Positions 16,606 to 25,152 of a stretch of DNA of 64,000 nt are shown piece after piece (position 1 is the stretch's first letter; each line of letters starts with the position of its first letter). Location: the NCBI GenBank assembly GCA_023382655.1, contig JAHDWK010000004.1, positions 212,538-276,537 on the forward strand, given 5' to 3'. The stretch is from Anaerolineae bacterium (lineage in GTDB: Bacteria; Chloroflexota; Anaerolineae; Promineifilales; Promineifilaceae). The position numbers and the translations under genes are program-made. The notes beneath the pieces were generated by a model, which worked only from the letters and a program-made list of their open reading frames with translations, did no database searches and was not told the origin of the DNA.

Positions 16606-18069
16606 AACAAATCCATTGGTGCCCTTTATTGGCGTAAAAGGCTGATGGCCGTGGTTGTTCTGGCGCTGTTATTCTTGGCTGCCTGCCAGGATGTGACGCC
16701 AACGCCCATTCCGGCAACGGCGACTGTGCAAACAGATACGGCCGTGTTGCCCACGCTTGACCTGGCCCAAATTGCTCCCTCTGCCATGCCGACGCCATCC
16801 CCGATGCCTGTGGCCACAGACACGGCCGTGCCGCCACCCACTGCTACGACTATCGCTACAGTGGAACAGGTGATCGTTGCGCCAGCCTGCTTTTATACCT
16901 ACACCTTGTTGGAAACCAACACATCCCCTGGTAGTGTACTGTCACCGGGCGTTCCATTTTTGCAAACGTGGCGGGTGCGCAATGATGGCACATGCGCCTG
17001 GGGCGCCGGCGCCGCCTGGGTTTTTGCTGGCGGCGACCAAATGGGCGGCCCTGACCTGATCACCCTGCCGCCTGCCGGTCCAGGCCAAATCGTGGACGTG
17101 AACCTGGCATTGGGTGCGCCGCCAACCCCTGGTTTTTATACCGGATTCTGGCAGCCGCAGATGGCGGATGGGCTGATTTTGCAGCCACCATCGGCGGTGA
17201 GTATCAATGTGATCACACCCCAGGTGAGTGATACTCCTACGCCTTCAGTAGTGCTGCCCACGGCTACAGCCGTGCCGTCCACACCTACCGCTACACCCGC
17301 CATCTCCGGCTGGCGCGGCGAATACTTCAACAACCAAACTCTCTCTGGTGCGCCTGTTTTAGTGCGCGATGACCCGGAGGTCAACTTTAACTGGGGTACC
17401 AGTTCTCCCGGCGAAGGGCTGCAAAACGGCAACTTTTCCGTGCGTTGGACGCGCTCCATTTCCGTGCCGGGTGGCGTCTATCGTTTTTTGGCGCGCAGCC
17501 AGGATGGGGTGCGGGTTTGGGTAAATGGCACACTCCTCTTTGATGAATGGCGCAGTGGACAGAGTGCCACTTTTGAGAGTGAGATCACCTTACAGCCGGG
17601 CCAATTGCTGGATGTGCGCGTGGAGTATTATCATGCCTCCGGCCTGGCCCATGTGCATGTGTGGGCCGAACCCCAGACAAGATACCCCCAATGGCGCGGC
17701 GCTTATATCGCCGATCCCAATTTGCAGGGGCAGCCGGTACTCATCCGCAATGACCAGGATATTAACTTTGACTGGGGCACAGGCGCTCCGGCAGCGGGAA
17801 TGCCGGCGAATAATTTTTCGGTTATCTGGATTCGCACACTCTCGTTTATGACCAGCACCTACCGTTTTAATGCGGTTGTAGATGACGGGATGCGGCTGTA
17901 TGTGGATGGGGTACTGGTGATTGACGCCTGGCAGGATGGCACAGCGCGTCAGGTTTCGGGCACAGTTAACTTGTTGGGTGGACAGCATGATGTCACTGTT
18001 ACCTACTATGAAAGAGTAGATGTGGCACAAATTAGGATTTGGTGGGAGCCAGTTACTGGATTCGAGTAG
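16594..18069 (+). CDS. Lipoprotein with NBR1-like Ig domain and two PA14 domains
   Basis: Predicted cell-surface lipoprotein of up to 491 residues. A basic N-terminus and hydrophobic helix end in a lipobox with Cys31 (LAAC), followed by a Pro/Thr/Ala-rich tether. Residues ~105-195 resemble the NBR1-type Ig domain (LQTWRVRNDGTCAWG...GFYTGFWQPQMADG). Two tandem PA14-like domains follow (WRGEYFNN... and WRGAYIADP..., each with FNWGT/FDWGT and an RWTR or IWIR strand). PA14 domains usually bind carbohydrate. The GTG start lies in a short repeat; ATG 16645 is an alternative but would leave a poor signal peptide. No enzymatic domain is visible. Confidence 0.8.
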   Translation: MTRWNKSIGALYWRKRLMAVVVLALLFLAACQDVTPTPIPATATVQTDTAVLPTLDLAQIAPSAMPTPSPMPVATDTAVPPPTATTIATVEQVIVAPACFYTYTLLETNTSPGSVLSPGVPFLQTWRVRNDGTCAWGAGAAWVFAGGDQMGGPDLITLPPAGPGQIVDVNLALGAPPTPGFYTGFWQPQMADGLILQPPSAVSINVITPQVSDTPTPSVVLPTATAVPSTPTATPAISGWRGEYFNNQTLSGAPVLVRDDPEVNFNWGTSSPGEGLQNGNFSVRWTRSISVPGGVYRFLARSQDGVRVWVNGTLLFDEWRSGQSATFESEITLQPGQLLDVRVEYYHASGLAHVHVWAEPQTRYPQWRGAYIADPNLQGQPVLIRNDQDINFDWGTGAPAAGMPANNFSVIWIRTLSFMTSTYRFNAVVDDGMRLYVDGVLVIDAWQDGTARQVSGTVNLLGGQHDVTVTYYERVDVAQIRIWWEPVTGFE

Positions 18070-18080
18070 AATTGGGAATT

Positions 18081-18126
18081 GTAGCGACCGGAGATTGATC
18101 GATCTTCAATCGCAGATCGCTAGTCA
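18081..18126. repeat. Degenerate hairpin with heptad words
   Basis: An imperfect inverted repeat around GATCGATC. The right arm reads in seven-base words CAATCGC, AGATCGC and TAGTCAC. It lies between the PA14 lipoprotein gene and the 79-residue gene and may act as a weak terminator. Confidence 0.45.
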
Positions 18127-18145
18127 CAAACTATCTGGAGGCACA

Positions 18146-18385
18146 ATGAAACTCAAATTGATGAATGAACAAACCGGCCAAGTCATTGGCGAGGTGAACG
18201 AGGTAGAAATGCGTTTTTTGGTGGATATGTTAGAAGAGGAGTCGGTTGAAGACGCCGATTATTTTATCAACCAGGATACGATTGACATGTTGGAAGTCCG
18301 GGGTGGCGATCCGGAGTTGATCACTATATTGCGCCAGGCGGTGGGTGAGTCTGAGGGGATTGAGATCACCTGGGAACCTGCTTAG
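18146..18385 (+). CDS. Small acidic protein of unknown function
   Basis: A 79-residue soluble, acidic protein (MKLKLMNEQTGQVIGEV...ITWEPA) with no membrane segment and no motif I recognise. The start is supported by a good ribosome binding site (CTGGAGG) 5 bases before the ATG. It resembles other small conserved proteins with an internal helix (VEMRFLVDMLEEESVEDADYF), but I cannot name the family. It lies alone between two repeat-like gaps. Confidence 0.7.
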   Translation: MKLKLMNEQTGQVIGEVNEVEMRFLVDMLEEESVEDADYFINQDTIDMLEVRGGDPELITILRQAVGESEGIEITWEPA

Positions 18386-18440
18386 GATTTGTAGTCCGCA
18401 AACCGTAACCCGACTTTTACCGATTACGAATTACCGGTGA
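18386..18440. repeat. Heptad-repeat array
   Basis: Seven-base words AGTCCGC, AAACCGT and AACCCGA are followed by CGATTAC and GAATTAC, giving a partly self-complementary gap between the 79-residue gene and the DUF983 gene. Confidence 0.6.
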
Positions 18441-18446
18441 TGGCCT

Positions 18447-18794
18447 ATGCGCCTGAAAGCTATTCTGCGGCTTAAGTGTCCCCACTGCTGCCAGGGCCCG
18501 GTTTTCCGCAAGCCGTTTGTGATGTACCGTACCTGTGCGCAGTGTGGCATTGTGTATGAACGGGAGCGGGGTTATTTCATGATGTCGGTGTTTGTGGGTT
18601 ATGTGATGAGCTTTTTTGTGGTGATACCGGTGTTGATAGGGTTGTATATGACGATACGGCCGTCCTTAAATGGTTATCTCATTGGCGCGGTAGTAACCCT
18701 GGTGTTAGCTATTCCCTTGATTTTCCACTATGCACGGGTGATCTGGATGCATTTGGACGAATTGATGGATCCTCGACAGATACCCCCAACTTAG
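18447..18794 (+). CDS. DUF983 family membrane protein
   Basis: A 115-residue protein with the DUF983 layout. An N-terminal zinc-ribbon-like part carries CPHC and CAQCG, followed by two membrane helices (~residues 45-70 and 75-100) and a short cytoplasmic tail. The function of DUF983 is not known. No strong ribosome binding site is seen before the ATG. It is followed by two ACGGCCGT palindromes at 18800-18838. Confidence 0.85.
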   Translation: MRLKAILRLKCPHCCQGPVFRKPFVMYRTCAQCGIVYERERGYFMMSVFVGYVMSFFVVIPVLIGLYMTIRPSLNGYLIGAVVTLVLAIPLIFHYARVIWMHLDELMDPRQIPPT

Positions 18795-18799
18795 GGTGA

Positions 18800-18838
18800 G
18801 AAACGGCCGTTTGTCATCTGGGAAACGGCCGTTTGTCA
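18800..18838. repeat. Two tandem copies of an ACGGCCGT-centred repeat
   Basis: GAAACGGCCGTTTGTCA occurs at 18800-18816 and again at 18822-18838. Each contains the perfect 12-base palindrome AAACGGCCGTTT, and the two can also pair with each other. They lie just after the DUF983 gene. Confidence 0.85.
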
Positions 18839-18913
18839 CTTCCTCTTCCCATTGTTTTTCGGCATACTGCACGGTAGGTGTATTGGTTCTTTTTACTATG
18901 AAGGAGGCCAAAC

Positions 18914-19513
18914 ATGTCCGAAAAATATCAATTTACCCCCCCCGAACGAACGCCATACATGGCTTATTTTGAAGATGGCTTGTGGGACATATGGCTCGGT
19001 TTGCTGTTGCTGGCATTGGGCATGAGCTATTTGTCTGCGGAGTTCAGTATCCTGATTATTTTCCTGGCGTTGGCAGCGCCGTTTATGTGGGAGGCCAAAC
19101 GCCGTATTACCGTGCCCCGGCTGACCCCTATGCGGTATACGGCCGCCCAATTGGCCGCAGATGAACGGCGCAAGGGTATCCTTTTAGCCGCTGCCACTGT
19201 GGTGTTGTTTGCGGGTATCCTGCTGTTTATCGCTGCTGTATATAGGCCAACACTGGCTGCCTGGTTGGGGCAGTTTAACGGCTTGCCTTTGGGTATTTTG
19301 TTGGCGGTGGGGGTAGGGTTGGTCGGTTACTTTTACCGGGCGCTGAACTGGGCCGTCTATGCTTTTTTGCTCATGGCGTTGACATTTGCCGCTGCCTGGT
19401 TTGGTTTATCGTTTATCGGGTGTATCTTGTTGGCTGGTCTATTGATTTTGGTATCAGGCGTAGGGCTGCTGGCCCATTTTTGGCAGCAACATGCGCCTCT
19501 TGCTTTTTCGTAA
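18914..19513 (+). CDS. Membrane protein of unknown function
   Basis: A 199-residue integral membrane protein with about six hydrophobic helices in three pairs (around residues 25-60, 93-110, 122-150, 155-190). The N-terminus is hydrophilic (MSEKYQFTPPERTPYMAYFEDG). A strong ribosome binding site (GAAGGAGG) precedes the ATG. I recognise no family or catalytic motif. It is the first of several membrane proteins in this stretch (DUF2085, DUF4126 and Yip1 follow), but there is no evidence that they act together. Confidence 0.75.
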   Translation: MSEKYQFTPPERTPYMAYFEDGLWDIWLGLLLLALGMSYLSAEFSILIIFLALAAPFMWEAKRRITVPRLTPMRYTAAQLAADERRKGILLAAATVVLFAGILLFIAAVYRPTLAAWLGQFNGLPLGILLAVGVGLVGYFYRALNWAVYAFLLMALTFAAAWFGLSFIGCILLAGLLILVSGVGLLAHFWQQHAPLAFS

Positions 19514-19602
19514 GGCGTCACAGATAGCGGCATACGTAAGAGGTAGTGTAATCCAACGCGAGCCAGGTTGAGCCACCTCTCGCCCGGTATGGTCTGTATA
19601 CG

Positions 19603-19631
19603 TTGTAATGCCTGGTGGGGGAGCGTATAAT
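19603..19631 (+). promoter_or_regulatory. Sigma70-type promoter before the GPDxY repeat protein
   Basis: TTGTAA (19603-19608), a 17-base spacer and TATAAT (19626-19631). The gene starts at 19711, leaving a leader of about 70 bases. The gap 19514-19710 holds no gene. Confidence 0.65.
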
Positions 19632-19710
19632 TTCACCCTGACTGAACAACAGATGAGAAGCCTGCATCCCGGTGCGCCGGGTATGGGTTTTTATGCGCAG
19701 GAGTTTTAAC

Positions 19711-20103
19711 ATGGCAAAAATATACAGGCATCTGAATAACGCCCCCGATTCTTATGTTGGCAAAATTGATCCGACGGACGGCCGTGTCTATAGCGAACGT
19801 TTTGGCCCGGATGAGTATATTGGCCGGGTGGATTATGAGAAAGGAGAAGTTCACGCCCACAGAACAGGCCCGGACGAGTATTTAGGCCGCGTGGATGACG
19901 AGCACCACATCTTTGCTCATCAATTTGGCCCAGACGATTATGTGGCGAGCGTGACAGAAGATGGCAAGATTTACCGGCACGTAAGAATGGGGCGGGATAC
20001 ATATGTGGGGCGCATGGAAGAGATGCGCCACCCGGTGGAAGCGGCTGCCGCCTGGTTTTTATTTCTTTCACTGGCGCTCGATGAGCCAGCCGAGACGGCT
20101 TAA
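19711..20103 (+). CDS. Protein with tandem GPDxYxGxV repeats
   Basis: A 130-residue soluble protein made mostly of five imperfect repeats of ~20 residues with the pattern GPDEYIGRVDYEKGEVHAHR, each probably a beta hairpin. Copies begin near residues 9, 29, 49, 69 and 89, and the last is the most degenerate. The C-terminal ~25 residues are hydrophobic (AAAAWFLFLSLAL), perhaps a short membrane or packing helix. A good ribosome binding site (AGGAG) precedes the ATG and a promoter lies at 19603-19631. I do not recognise a named family. The gene ends directly against the next ATG (DUF2085), so the two are probably co-transcribed. Confidence 0.75.
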   Translation: MAKIYRHLNNAPDSYVGKIDPTDGRVYSERFGPDEYIGRVDYEKGEVHAHRTGPDEYLGRVDDEHHIFAHQFGPDDYVASVTEDGKIYRHVRMGRDTYVGRMEEMRHPVEAAAAWFLFLSLALDEPAETA

Positions 20104-20961
20104 ATGACGTCGCCGAAAAAGACGGCCGTCTGGCTAAACAATTGGCGCGGGCATTTTGGACGTTGGACATGGCTCTTGGTGGTGGTGGCAGCGATATGGA
20201 TGATGGCCTTTTATGCTGTAACTGATCCTACGGCCGTACCCCATGACCATCTCTTAAACGGAGCCGATTGGATGGGCGCCGCCCTTTGTCACCGCATTAC
20301 GGAGAGATCGTTTACCATTTACGGCCGTCAATTCCCTTTATGTGCCCGCTGTACCGGCATGTATTTGGGCGCGTTCCTGGTGTTCCTGACACTATTGCTG
20401 GCCGGCCGGGCGCGTTGGAGTGAATTGCCCCGCCTGCCCATCTTGCTGACGCTGCTTGCCTTTATCGGCATTATGGGGCTGGATGGGGTCAACTCTTACA
20501 CGCACTTTTTCCCAGGGTTTCCGCATGTGTATGAGCCGCGCAACTGGCTGCGGTTACTGACGGGAATGGGCGCAGGGTTGGCTATGGGGTTGTTATTGTT
20601 TCCGGTGCTGGGGCAAACAGTATGGGCGGAAACCTGGCGGCGACCGGTCATTGACAATTTTCGGGAACTGGTGGGAATGATGTTGGTGGCGGGCACGGCC
20701 GTTTTGCTCGTTCTCAGCAACCAGCCCACTATCTTGTACGTACTGGCGTTGGCCAGCGTGGCCGGGCAACTGCTGGTGCTGATGGGTATCAACGCTGTTT
20801 TGTTGTTGGTGCTAATGCGGCGTGATGGACGGGCACAGCGGTGGCGCGATGTGGTTGTACCTTTAATCATTTGTCTTATCATGGCCATTGGGCAGTTAGG
20901 TGTCATCACCTTTGTTCGCCTGCAAGCCTTTGGCACCATTGCCGGGTTTCCCGGCCTTTAA
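20104..20961 (+). CDS. DUF2085 family membrane protein
   Basis: A 285-residue membrane protein. The DUF2085 signature lies near residues 60-90: LCHRITERSF followed by FPLCARCTGMYLGA, with conserved Cys and His residues that look like a metal or haem site. About six membrane helices are visible. The family has no known function. The ATG follows the stop codon of the preceding repeat-protein gene without a gap (TAAATG), so translation is coupled. Confidence 0.85.
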   Translation: MTSPKKTAVWLNNWRGHFGRWTWLLVVVAAIWMMAFYAVTDPTAVPHDHLLNGADWMGAALCHRITERSFTIYGRQFPLCARCTGMYLGAFLVFLTLLLAGRARWSELPRLPILLTLLAFIGIMGLDGVNSYTHFFPGFPHVYEPRNWLRLLTGMGAGLAMGLLLFPVLGQTVWAETWRRPVIDNFRELVGMMLVAGTAVLLVLSNQPTILYVLALASVAGQLLVLMGINAVLLLVLMRRDGRAQRWRDVVVPLIICLIMAIGQLGVITFVRLQAFGTIAGFPGL

Positions 20962-21025
20962 TGTCGTAATCCGTCACCCGTGGGCCACTACCCATGATTT
21001 TATTCGGTTTACGACTTACAAAAAT
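20962..21025. repeat. Heptad-repeat array
   Basis: The gap between the DUF2085 and DUF4126 genes contains seven-base words (ATCCGTC, ACCCGTG, GGCCACT, ACCCATG on the left and TCGGTTT, ACGACTT on the right) that are partly self-complementary. Confidence 0.6.
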
Positions 21026-21039
21026 CGGAGAGGAGCAAT

Positions 21040-21615
21040 ATGTTAAACATTATCAGCGCATTTGGTTTGGCCGGGGCCTCTGGCCTTAACGCCTATATCC
21101 CGCTGCTGATTGTGGCGGTGGCAGCCCATTATCCTTTGGGTGATCCCGTCCTTAAACTGACGGAACCGTACAATATGTTGGGGGAGTGGTGGGCCATCGT
21201 TATTATTTCCATTCTGCTGATTATCGAAATGCTGGTGGATAAGATACCAGCCGTGGACAGTCTAAATGATGGTATCCAAACTTTTATTCGGCCGGCGGCG
21301 GGCGCTATTTTGTTTGCCGCCAACGCCAATCTGATTACCGATATGCATCCGGCAGTAGCCTTGCTCGCCGGTCTATTGGTAGCCGGTGGTGTCCATACTG
21401 TTAAGATGACCGCACGGCCTGTTGTGACGGCCGCAACCGCGGGGACGGGGAATTGGGCGGTGAGTTTGGTGGAGGATGTAACGGCCGTCATCATCACGCT
21501 GCTGGCAATTTTTGTGCCCATCCTGGCGGCTATTTTGTTCATTATTGGCGGGATAGCGGTGATACGCTTCATTCGTCGCCGCCAGCAGCGCAAGCGTTAC
21601 CCTTTCCTGGCCTAA
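21040..21615 (+). CDS. DUF4126 family membrane protein
   Basis: A 191-residue membrane protein with the DUF4126 pattern: FGLAGASGLNAYIPLL at the N-terminus, then VDKIPAVDSLNDGIQTFIRPAAGA, then several membrane helices and a basic tail (RRRQQRKR). The family occurs across Chloroflexota, Actinobacteria and Cyanobacteria; its function is unknown. A ribosome binding site (GAGAGGAG) precedes the ATG. Confidence 0.85.
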   Translation: MLNIISAFGLAGASGLNAYIPLLIVAVAAHYPLGDPVLKLTEPYNMLGEWWAIVIISILLIIEMLVDKIPAVDSLNDGIQTFIRPAAGAILFAANANLITDMHPAVALLAGLLVAGGVHTVKMTARPVVTAATAGTGNWAVSLVEDVTAVIITLLAIFVPILAAILFIIGGIAVIRFIRRRQQRKRYPFLA

Positions 21616-21667
21616 ATCAGGTGATTAATCTGGAAACAACTCTGGTATTCTCTGAAGGAGGCAAACG

Positions 21668-22201
21668 ATGATTGAAAGAATTATTGGTGTTCTTAAGCTG
21701 GATGTAGCAACATATGAGGCCATTGAAGCAGACGAAAATGCGACTATGCAAGCGGCCATTGTGGTGGCGGTGGTCGCAATCGTGGGTGGCGTTCTTGGCG
21801 GCGCTATTAGCTCTCTGGTGGGTGGTAATTTCCTGGGCACACTGGTATACACCCTCTTGAGCGCTTTTATTGGATGGTTGGTCTGGTCGGCGACTACCTA
21901 TTTTGTGGGCACCAGCCTGTTTGGTGGTCAGGCAACCATGGGCGAGATGTTGCGTGTTTTGGGTTTTGCTCAAGCGCCGGGTATTTTAGCCATTATCCCC
22001 ATCTGTGGGAATTTTATTGGATGGATATGGACGTTGGCCTGTACGTTTATTGCCATTAGGCAAGGGCTTGATCTGGATAATACAAAGGCACTTTTGACGG
22101 CCGTTATCGCCTTCGTGGCTGTTGTGATCGTCTCATTTGTCATCGGGGCCATATTGAGCGCTCTTGGCCTTTCGGTTTCCGTGGGCTTGGGTGCATTGTA
22201 G
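21668..22201 (+). CDS. Yip1-domain membrane protein
   Basis: A 177-residue protein with about five membrane helices and a Yip1-like pattern: an N-terminal helix (MIERIIGVLKLDVATYEAIE), a G-rich membrane segment, the LGFAQAPGIL motif near residue 97 and WTLACTFIAIRQGLD. Yip1-type proteins in bacteria are not characterised in detail. A good ribosome binding site (GAAGGAGG) precedes the ATG. The gene ends just before a strong hairpin. Confidence 0.82.
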   Translation: MIERIIGVLKLDVATYEAIEADENATMQAAIVVAVVAIVGGVLGGAISSLVGGNFLGTLVYTLLSAFIGWLVWSATTYFVGTSLFGGQATMGEMLRVLGFAQAPGILAIIPICGNFIGWIWTLACTFIAIRQGLDLDNTKALLTAVIAFVAVVIVSFVIGAILSALGLSVSVGLGAL

Positions 22202-22222
22202 GTTTATAGACTTAATTGCCAC

Positions 22223-22266
22223 AACTTAACGAGCCATCTCTCACCAAGGGGATGGCTCGTTAAGTT
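22223..22266. terminator. Hairpin terminator after the Yip1 gene
   Basis: A perfect 16-base inverted repeat (AACTTAACGAGCCATC and its complement) with a 12-base loop. No long T tract follows, so termination is inferred from position only. Confidence 0.6.
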
Positions 22267-22282
22267 ACGGGAGATTTTATGT

Positions 22283-22780
22283 GTGGAAACGCTTGACCGC
22301 AGAAAAGGGTATCTTTCCTGTACTTTTATGGTGTTGGCATTTATTTTGCCGATACTTGGGTTTGCCGTAGGTTGGGGGCGCTGGGATGCTCAGACCGGGA
22401 TCATAGTAGGTGGGGGCATATTCGTGTTGCTAATGGGTACGGCCGTGCTCATTGCCTTCACCATCGAAAATCTTAGCTGGCTCTTCACCTTCCTTCCCTT
22501 GCTCTCTAGCTTCCTTTACACCATCGCTCCTGACTTCGTTCCAGGCCCCGTAGAAGATGCCGCCGTGGTTGCCGTCGGCGCTTTTTTCACCCTTACCCTG
22601 TTGGTGAAAAAGGTAGCGCCCAGTTATCTGCTGCTGGCAGTGCTTGTCACTGGCTTATATGCTTGGTTTGGCCGTGAATGGCTCCCCGGCATGGTGGATG
22701 AGCTGGCGCTGTTCCTTGTTGTCTTACTGCTGGGTTTTATCGTACACCGCAATTATCGTCACCGTTTGCCAGAAACGTAA
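22283..22780 (+). CDS. Membrane protein of unknown function
   Basis: A 165-residue protein with about five hydrophobic helices and a short basic C-terminus (HRNYRHRLPET). The GTG start is chosen because CGGGAG lies ~9 bases upstream and the overlapping ATG at 22280 is quickly stopped in its frame. No motif points to a function. It is convergent with the dynamin-like gene, ending eight bases from that gene's stop. Confidence 0.7.
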   Translation: METLDRRKGYLSCTFMVLAFILPILGFAVGWGRWDAQTGIIVGGGIFVLLMGTAVLIAFTIENLSWLFTFLPLLSSFLYTIAPDFVPGPVEDAAVVAVGAFFTLTLLVKKVAPSYLLLAVLVTGLYAWFGREWLPGMVDELALFLVVLLLGFIVHRNYRHRLPET

Positions 22781-22788
22781 CGCTTGCT

Positions 22789-24546
22789 TCAACCTTCATC
22801 TGTCAGTGCTTTAAGCTTTAGCTGTGCCTGTAAGCCGACGATGTGGGCTTCTAACTCTGTCAGCTCGTTTTGTTGGCTGGTTAGTTTGTCATTTTCGGCG
22901 CGGACAAAACGGGCAAAGGGGGCGATAGTATCTTCAATGCGCTGTGTGCCTCGCCGCATTTCCCGGTCAAACTGCTCGGTGAGGCTGGTAACCAATCGCT
23001 GGCGCATCTCTGAAACTTTCGTTTCCAGTTCTATTTTGGCTTTCCGTTTACGCGAGGGCAGGATGAGAACACCAACGGTAGCCAGGGTGATACCGGCAAT
23101 GATGCCGGTGATGTCAAACATGGAAGCGGTGATGCCCCCGGCCAGGACTGCGCCCAGCGTGGCTACAGAAGCCACACCCGCGATACCGGTTCCGGCTACG
23201 GCCGTGCGCGCCGCTTCGGATAAGTGGGCAGCTTCTCGCTCTTTGTCATAGCTGTCTACCGCGCGATGAGTGGCGGTGCTGATGGAATCGAGCAGGCGGG
23301 CGCGGTCGTAGGCCAGTGCGCCATCTTTGGGACCACCCTGCCCGACAATGCGATTGTTGTGGCTCTCTTTGCGTTGGGCCATGTGGTCGGCAACGGCCGT
23401 CCACTGGCGTAAATCCTGCTCCACCATCCAATCCACCAGTTCACTCACGCGGCGTTCAATTTGGGCGGGTGTGTCCGCCACCACTTGTTCCTCAAAGGCA
23501 CTCTCCACCTTTTTGGCGCGTACCAGATCGGGAATTCGTCCGAGGCGAATCATTTCATCGAAGAACTCGTACCCCCGTTTTTCCATCTGGTAGAGCGTGT
23601 TGTCAATTTCGCTCATGCGCGCCTGGAAGTTGCGCTGCATGTCGTCATCGTAGTAGACCATTTGCCTTTGAATGTCATCGAGCAACCGCTGGTCGGTTTG
23701 CAGCGAATCCAGGTCATGGCTGATGCTGTCTAGCTGTTGGCGCGCCAATTTAAGGCCTACACCCAGGGGATTGAGCAGTTTCAGACGGAAACGGCCGTCA
23801 TCATCCAGCGTGTCATGAATAAATGTTTCCAGCGCCTCAAAACCGCTCTCTACCCAAAGTTGTGGCTTGCCCGCCTTAGCCTCTTTTGCCTGCCGCGCCG
23901 ATACCGCAAACAGACCGGAGATTTCCCCTACCAGGCTGTTGGCCGCCTGTGTCACAAAGTCTATCACCTGTTCCCGTTCGGCCACTTCGGGCAAAATATC
24001 TATCTTATTGATCACCAGTACGATCTTTTTGCCCCAATCCCGAATCCGGCTCAGGAAAGCTCGCTCACTCTCTGTAAACGGGCGGTCGGCCGAGGTAATA
24101 AACAGCACCAGGTCACTACGGGGGATAAAGTCGGCCGTTAATGCTTCGTGTTCGCGCATAATGGCATTGGTACCCGGCGTATCCACAATGCTGATTTTTT
24201 GCAGCAGTTCAAACGGCGCTGTTTTGATCCACACTCCTTTGGGGCCGGGAATTTGCGCAGCCAGTTCACCATGCTTTAGTAAATAAATTTGGCTGGTGGT
24301 AGGTGTAACCCCTTCTTCTTGGAGTGGATGACCCAGCAGGGCGTTGATGAAAGCCGACTTGCCGGCATTAAACTCCCCGGCGATTACCAACAAGAACAGG
24401 TCATCTAACTGGCGGATAGAGTCGGCCAGGGTTGCACGGTCTTGTGGCGAAGCGTCTGCATTCGCCAACACGTCGCGTAAGTGACCGAGTATGTCGCGGG
24501 CGCGGTTGAGAATTTCTTCTTGTTCAGGAGTCAGAATGGCTTTCAT
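22789..24546 (-). CDS. Bacterial dynamin-like GTPase
   Basis: Membrane-remodelling GTPase of the dynamin superfamily, 585 residues. The GTPase domain has G1 (GEFNAGKSAFINALLG, ~residues 57-72), a Thr-containing G2 (TPTTSQ), G3 (DTPG) and G4 (NKID). A long helical region follows, then a paddle-like membrane segment (~residues 440-495, with AGTGIA...AGITLATVGVLILP) and a C-terminal coiled coil. Bacterial relatives (BDLP, LeoA, DynA types) act at membranes in envelope stress or phage response; which applies here is unknown. The gene stands alone, divergent from a NUDIX gene. Some bacterial dynamins work as pairs, but no partner is nearby. Confidence 0.9.
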   Translation of the reverse strand: MKAILTPEQEEILNRARDILGHLRDVLANADASPQDRATLADSIRQLDDLFLLVIAGEFNAGKSAFINALLGHPLQEEGVTPTTSQIYLLKHGELAAQIPGPKGVWIKTAPFELLQKISIVDTPGTNAIMREHEALTADFIPRSDLVLFITSADRPFTESERAFLSRIRDWGKKIVLVINKIDILPEVAEREQVIDFVTQAANSLVGEISGLFAVSARQAKEAKAGKPQLWVESGFEALETFIHDTLDDDGRFRLKLLNPLGVGLKLARQQLDSISHDLDSLQTDQRLLDDIQRQMVYYDDDMQRNFQARMSEIDNTLYQMEKRGYEFFDEMIRLGRIPDLVRAKKVESAFEEQVVADTPAQIERRVSELVDWMVEQDLRQWTAVADHMAQRKESHNNRIVGQGGPKDGALAYDRARLLDSISTATHRAVDSYDKEREAAHLSEAARTAVAGTGIAGVASVATLGAVLAGGITASMFDITGIIAGITLATVGVLILPSRKRKAKIELETKVSEMRQRLVTSLTEQFDREMRRGTQRIEDTIAPFARFVRAENDKLTSQQNELTELEAHIVGLQAQLKLKALTDEG

Positions 24547-24669
24547 AGACTGCCTATTGTGAAGGAAAGTGAATAAGTGTCAAGTGTTCCGGCGAACCGT
24601 TGCCTACATGAGAACCGGATTTGATCTGCCTGCCAGTTACGGCCGTTTTTGTTATACTGCGCGGCTGCA

Positions 24670-25152
24670 ATGCACATACCACAGGCATGGAAGCAGCAAA
24701 TGGCCCGGTGGATGCAGATTCCCGGCGCACAAAGGTTGATGGTGTGGGTTATCCATCTGCTAGTGCCCCGGCATCTGATGGGCATTAACCTGGTGGTTGT
24801 GAATGATCAAGGGCAAATTTTACTGCTCAAGCATGTGTTTCACCCCTATGCGCCGTGGGGTTTGCCCGGCGGTTGGCTGAACCGGGGTGAAGACCCAAAA
24901 GAGTGTGCCTTGCGGGAATTAAGGGAAGAGACGGGGTTAACGGCCGTGTTAGACCGGGTGCTTGTTCTACAGCGCAGCGCAGAATTGTCTCAAATCAATG
25001 CGGTTTATCTGGCATTTGCCCAGGCAGGAACCATGCAATTGAGCAGCGAGATTATGGAAGCCCGCTGGTTTGAGCCAGAGGCGCTGCCCGAACCGCTGAC
25101 CACCATTACCAGGCAGGCAATTGTAACGGCCGTTACCCACCATTCACCATGA
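24670..25152 (+). CDS. NUDIX hydrolase
   Basis: A 160-residue hydrolase of nucleoside-diphosphate-linked compounds. The full NUDIX box is present around residues 75-100: Gly, five residues, Glu, seven residues, then RELREETGL. The substrate cannot be told from the box. The N-terminal ~45 residues are hydrophobic and basic. The start ATG has no Shine-Dalgarno, and a TATACT box lies 11 bases before it, so the transcript may have almost no leader. The last codon overlaps the next gene (ATGA), so the two are translationally coupled. Confidence 0.88.
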   Translation: MHIPQAWKQQMARWMQIPGAQRLMVWVIHLLVPRHLMGINLVVVNDQGQILLLKHVFHPYAPWGLPGGWLNRGEDPKECALRELREETGLTAVLDRVLVLQRSAELSQINAVYLAFAQAGTMQLSSEIMEARWFEPEALPEPLTTITRQAIVTAVTHHSP

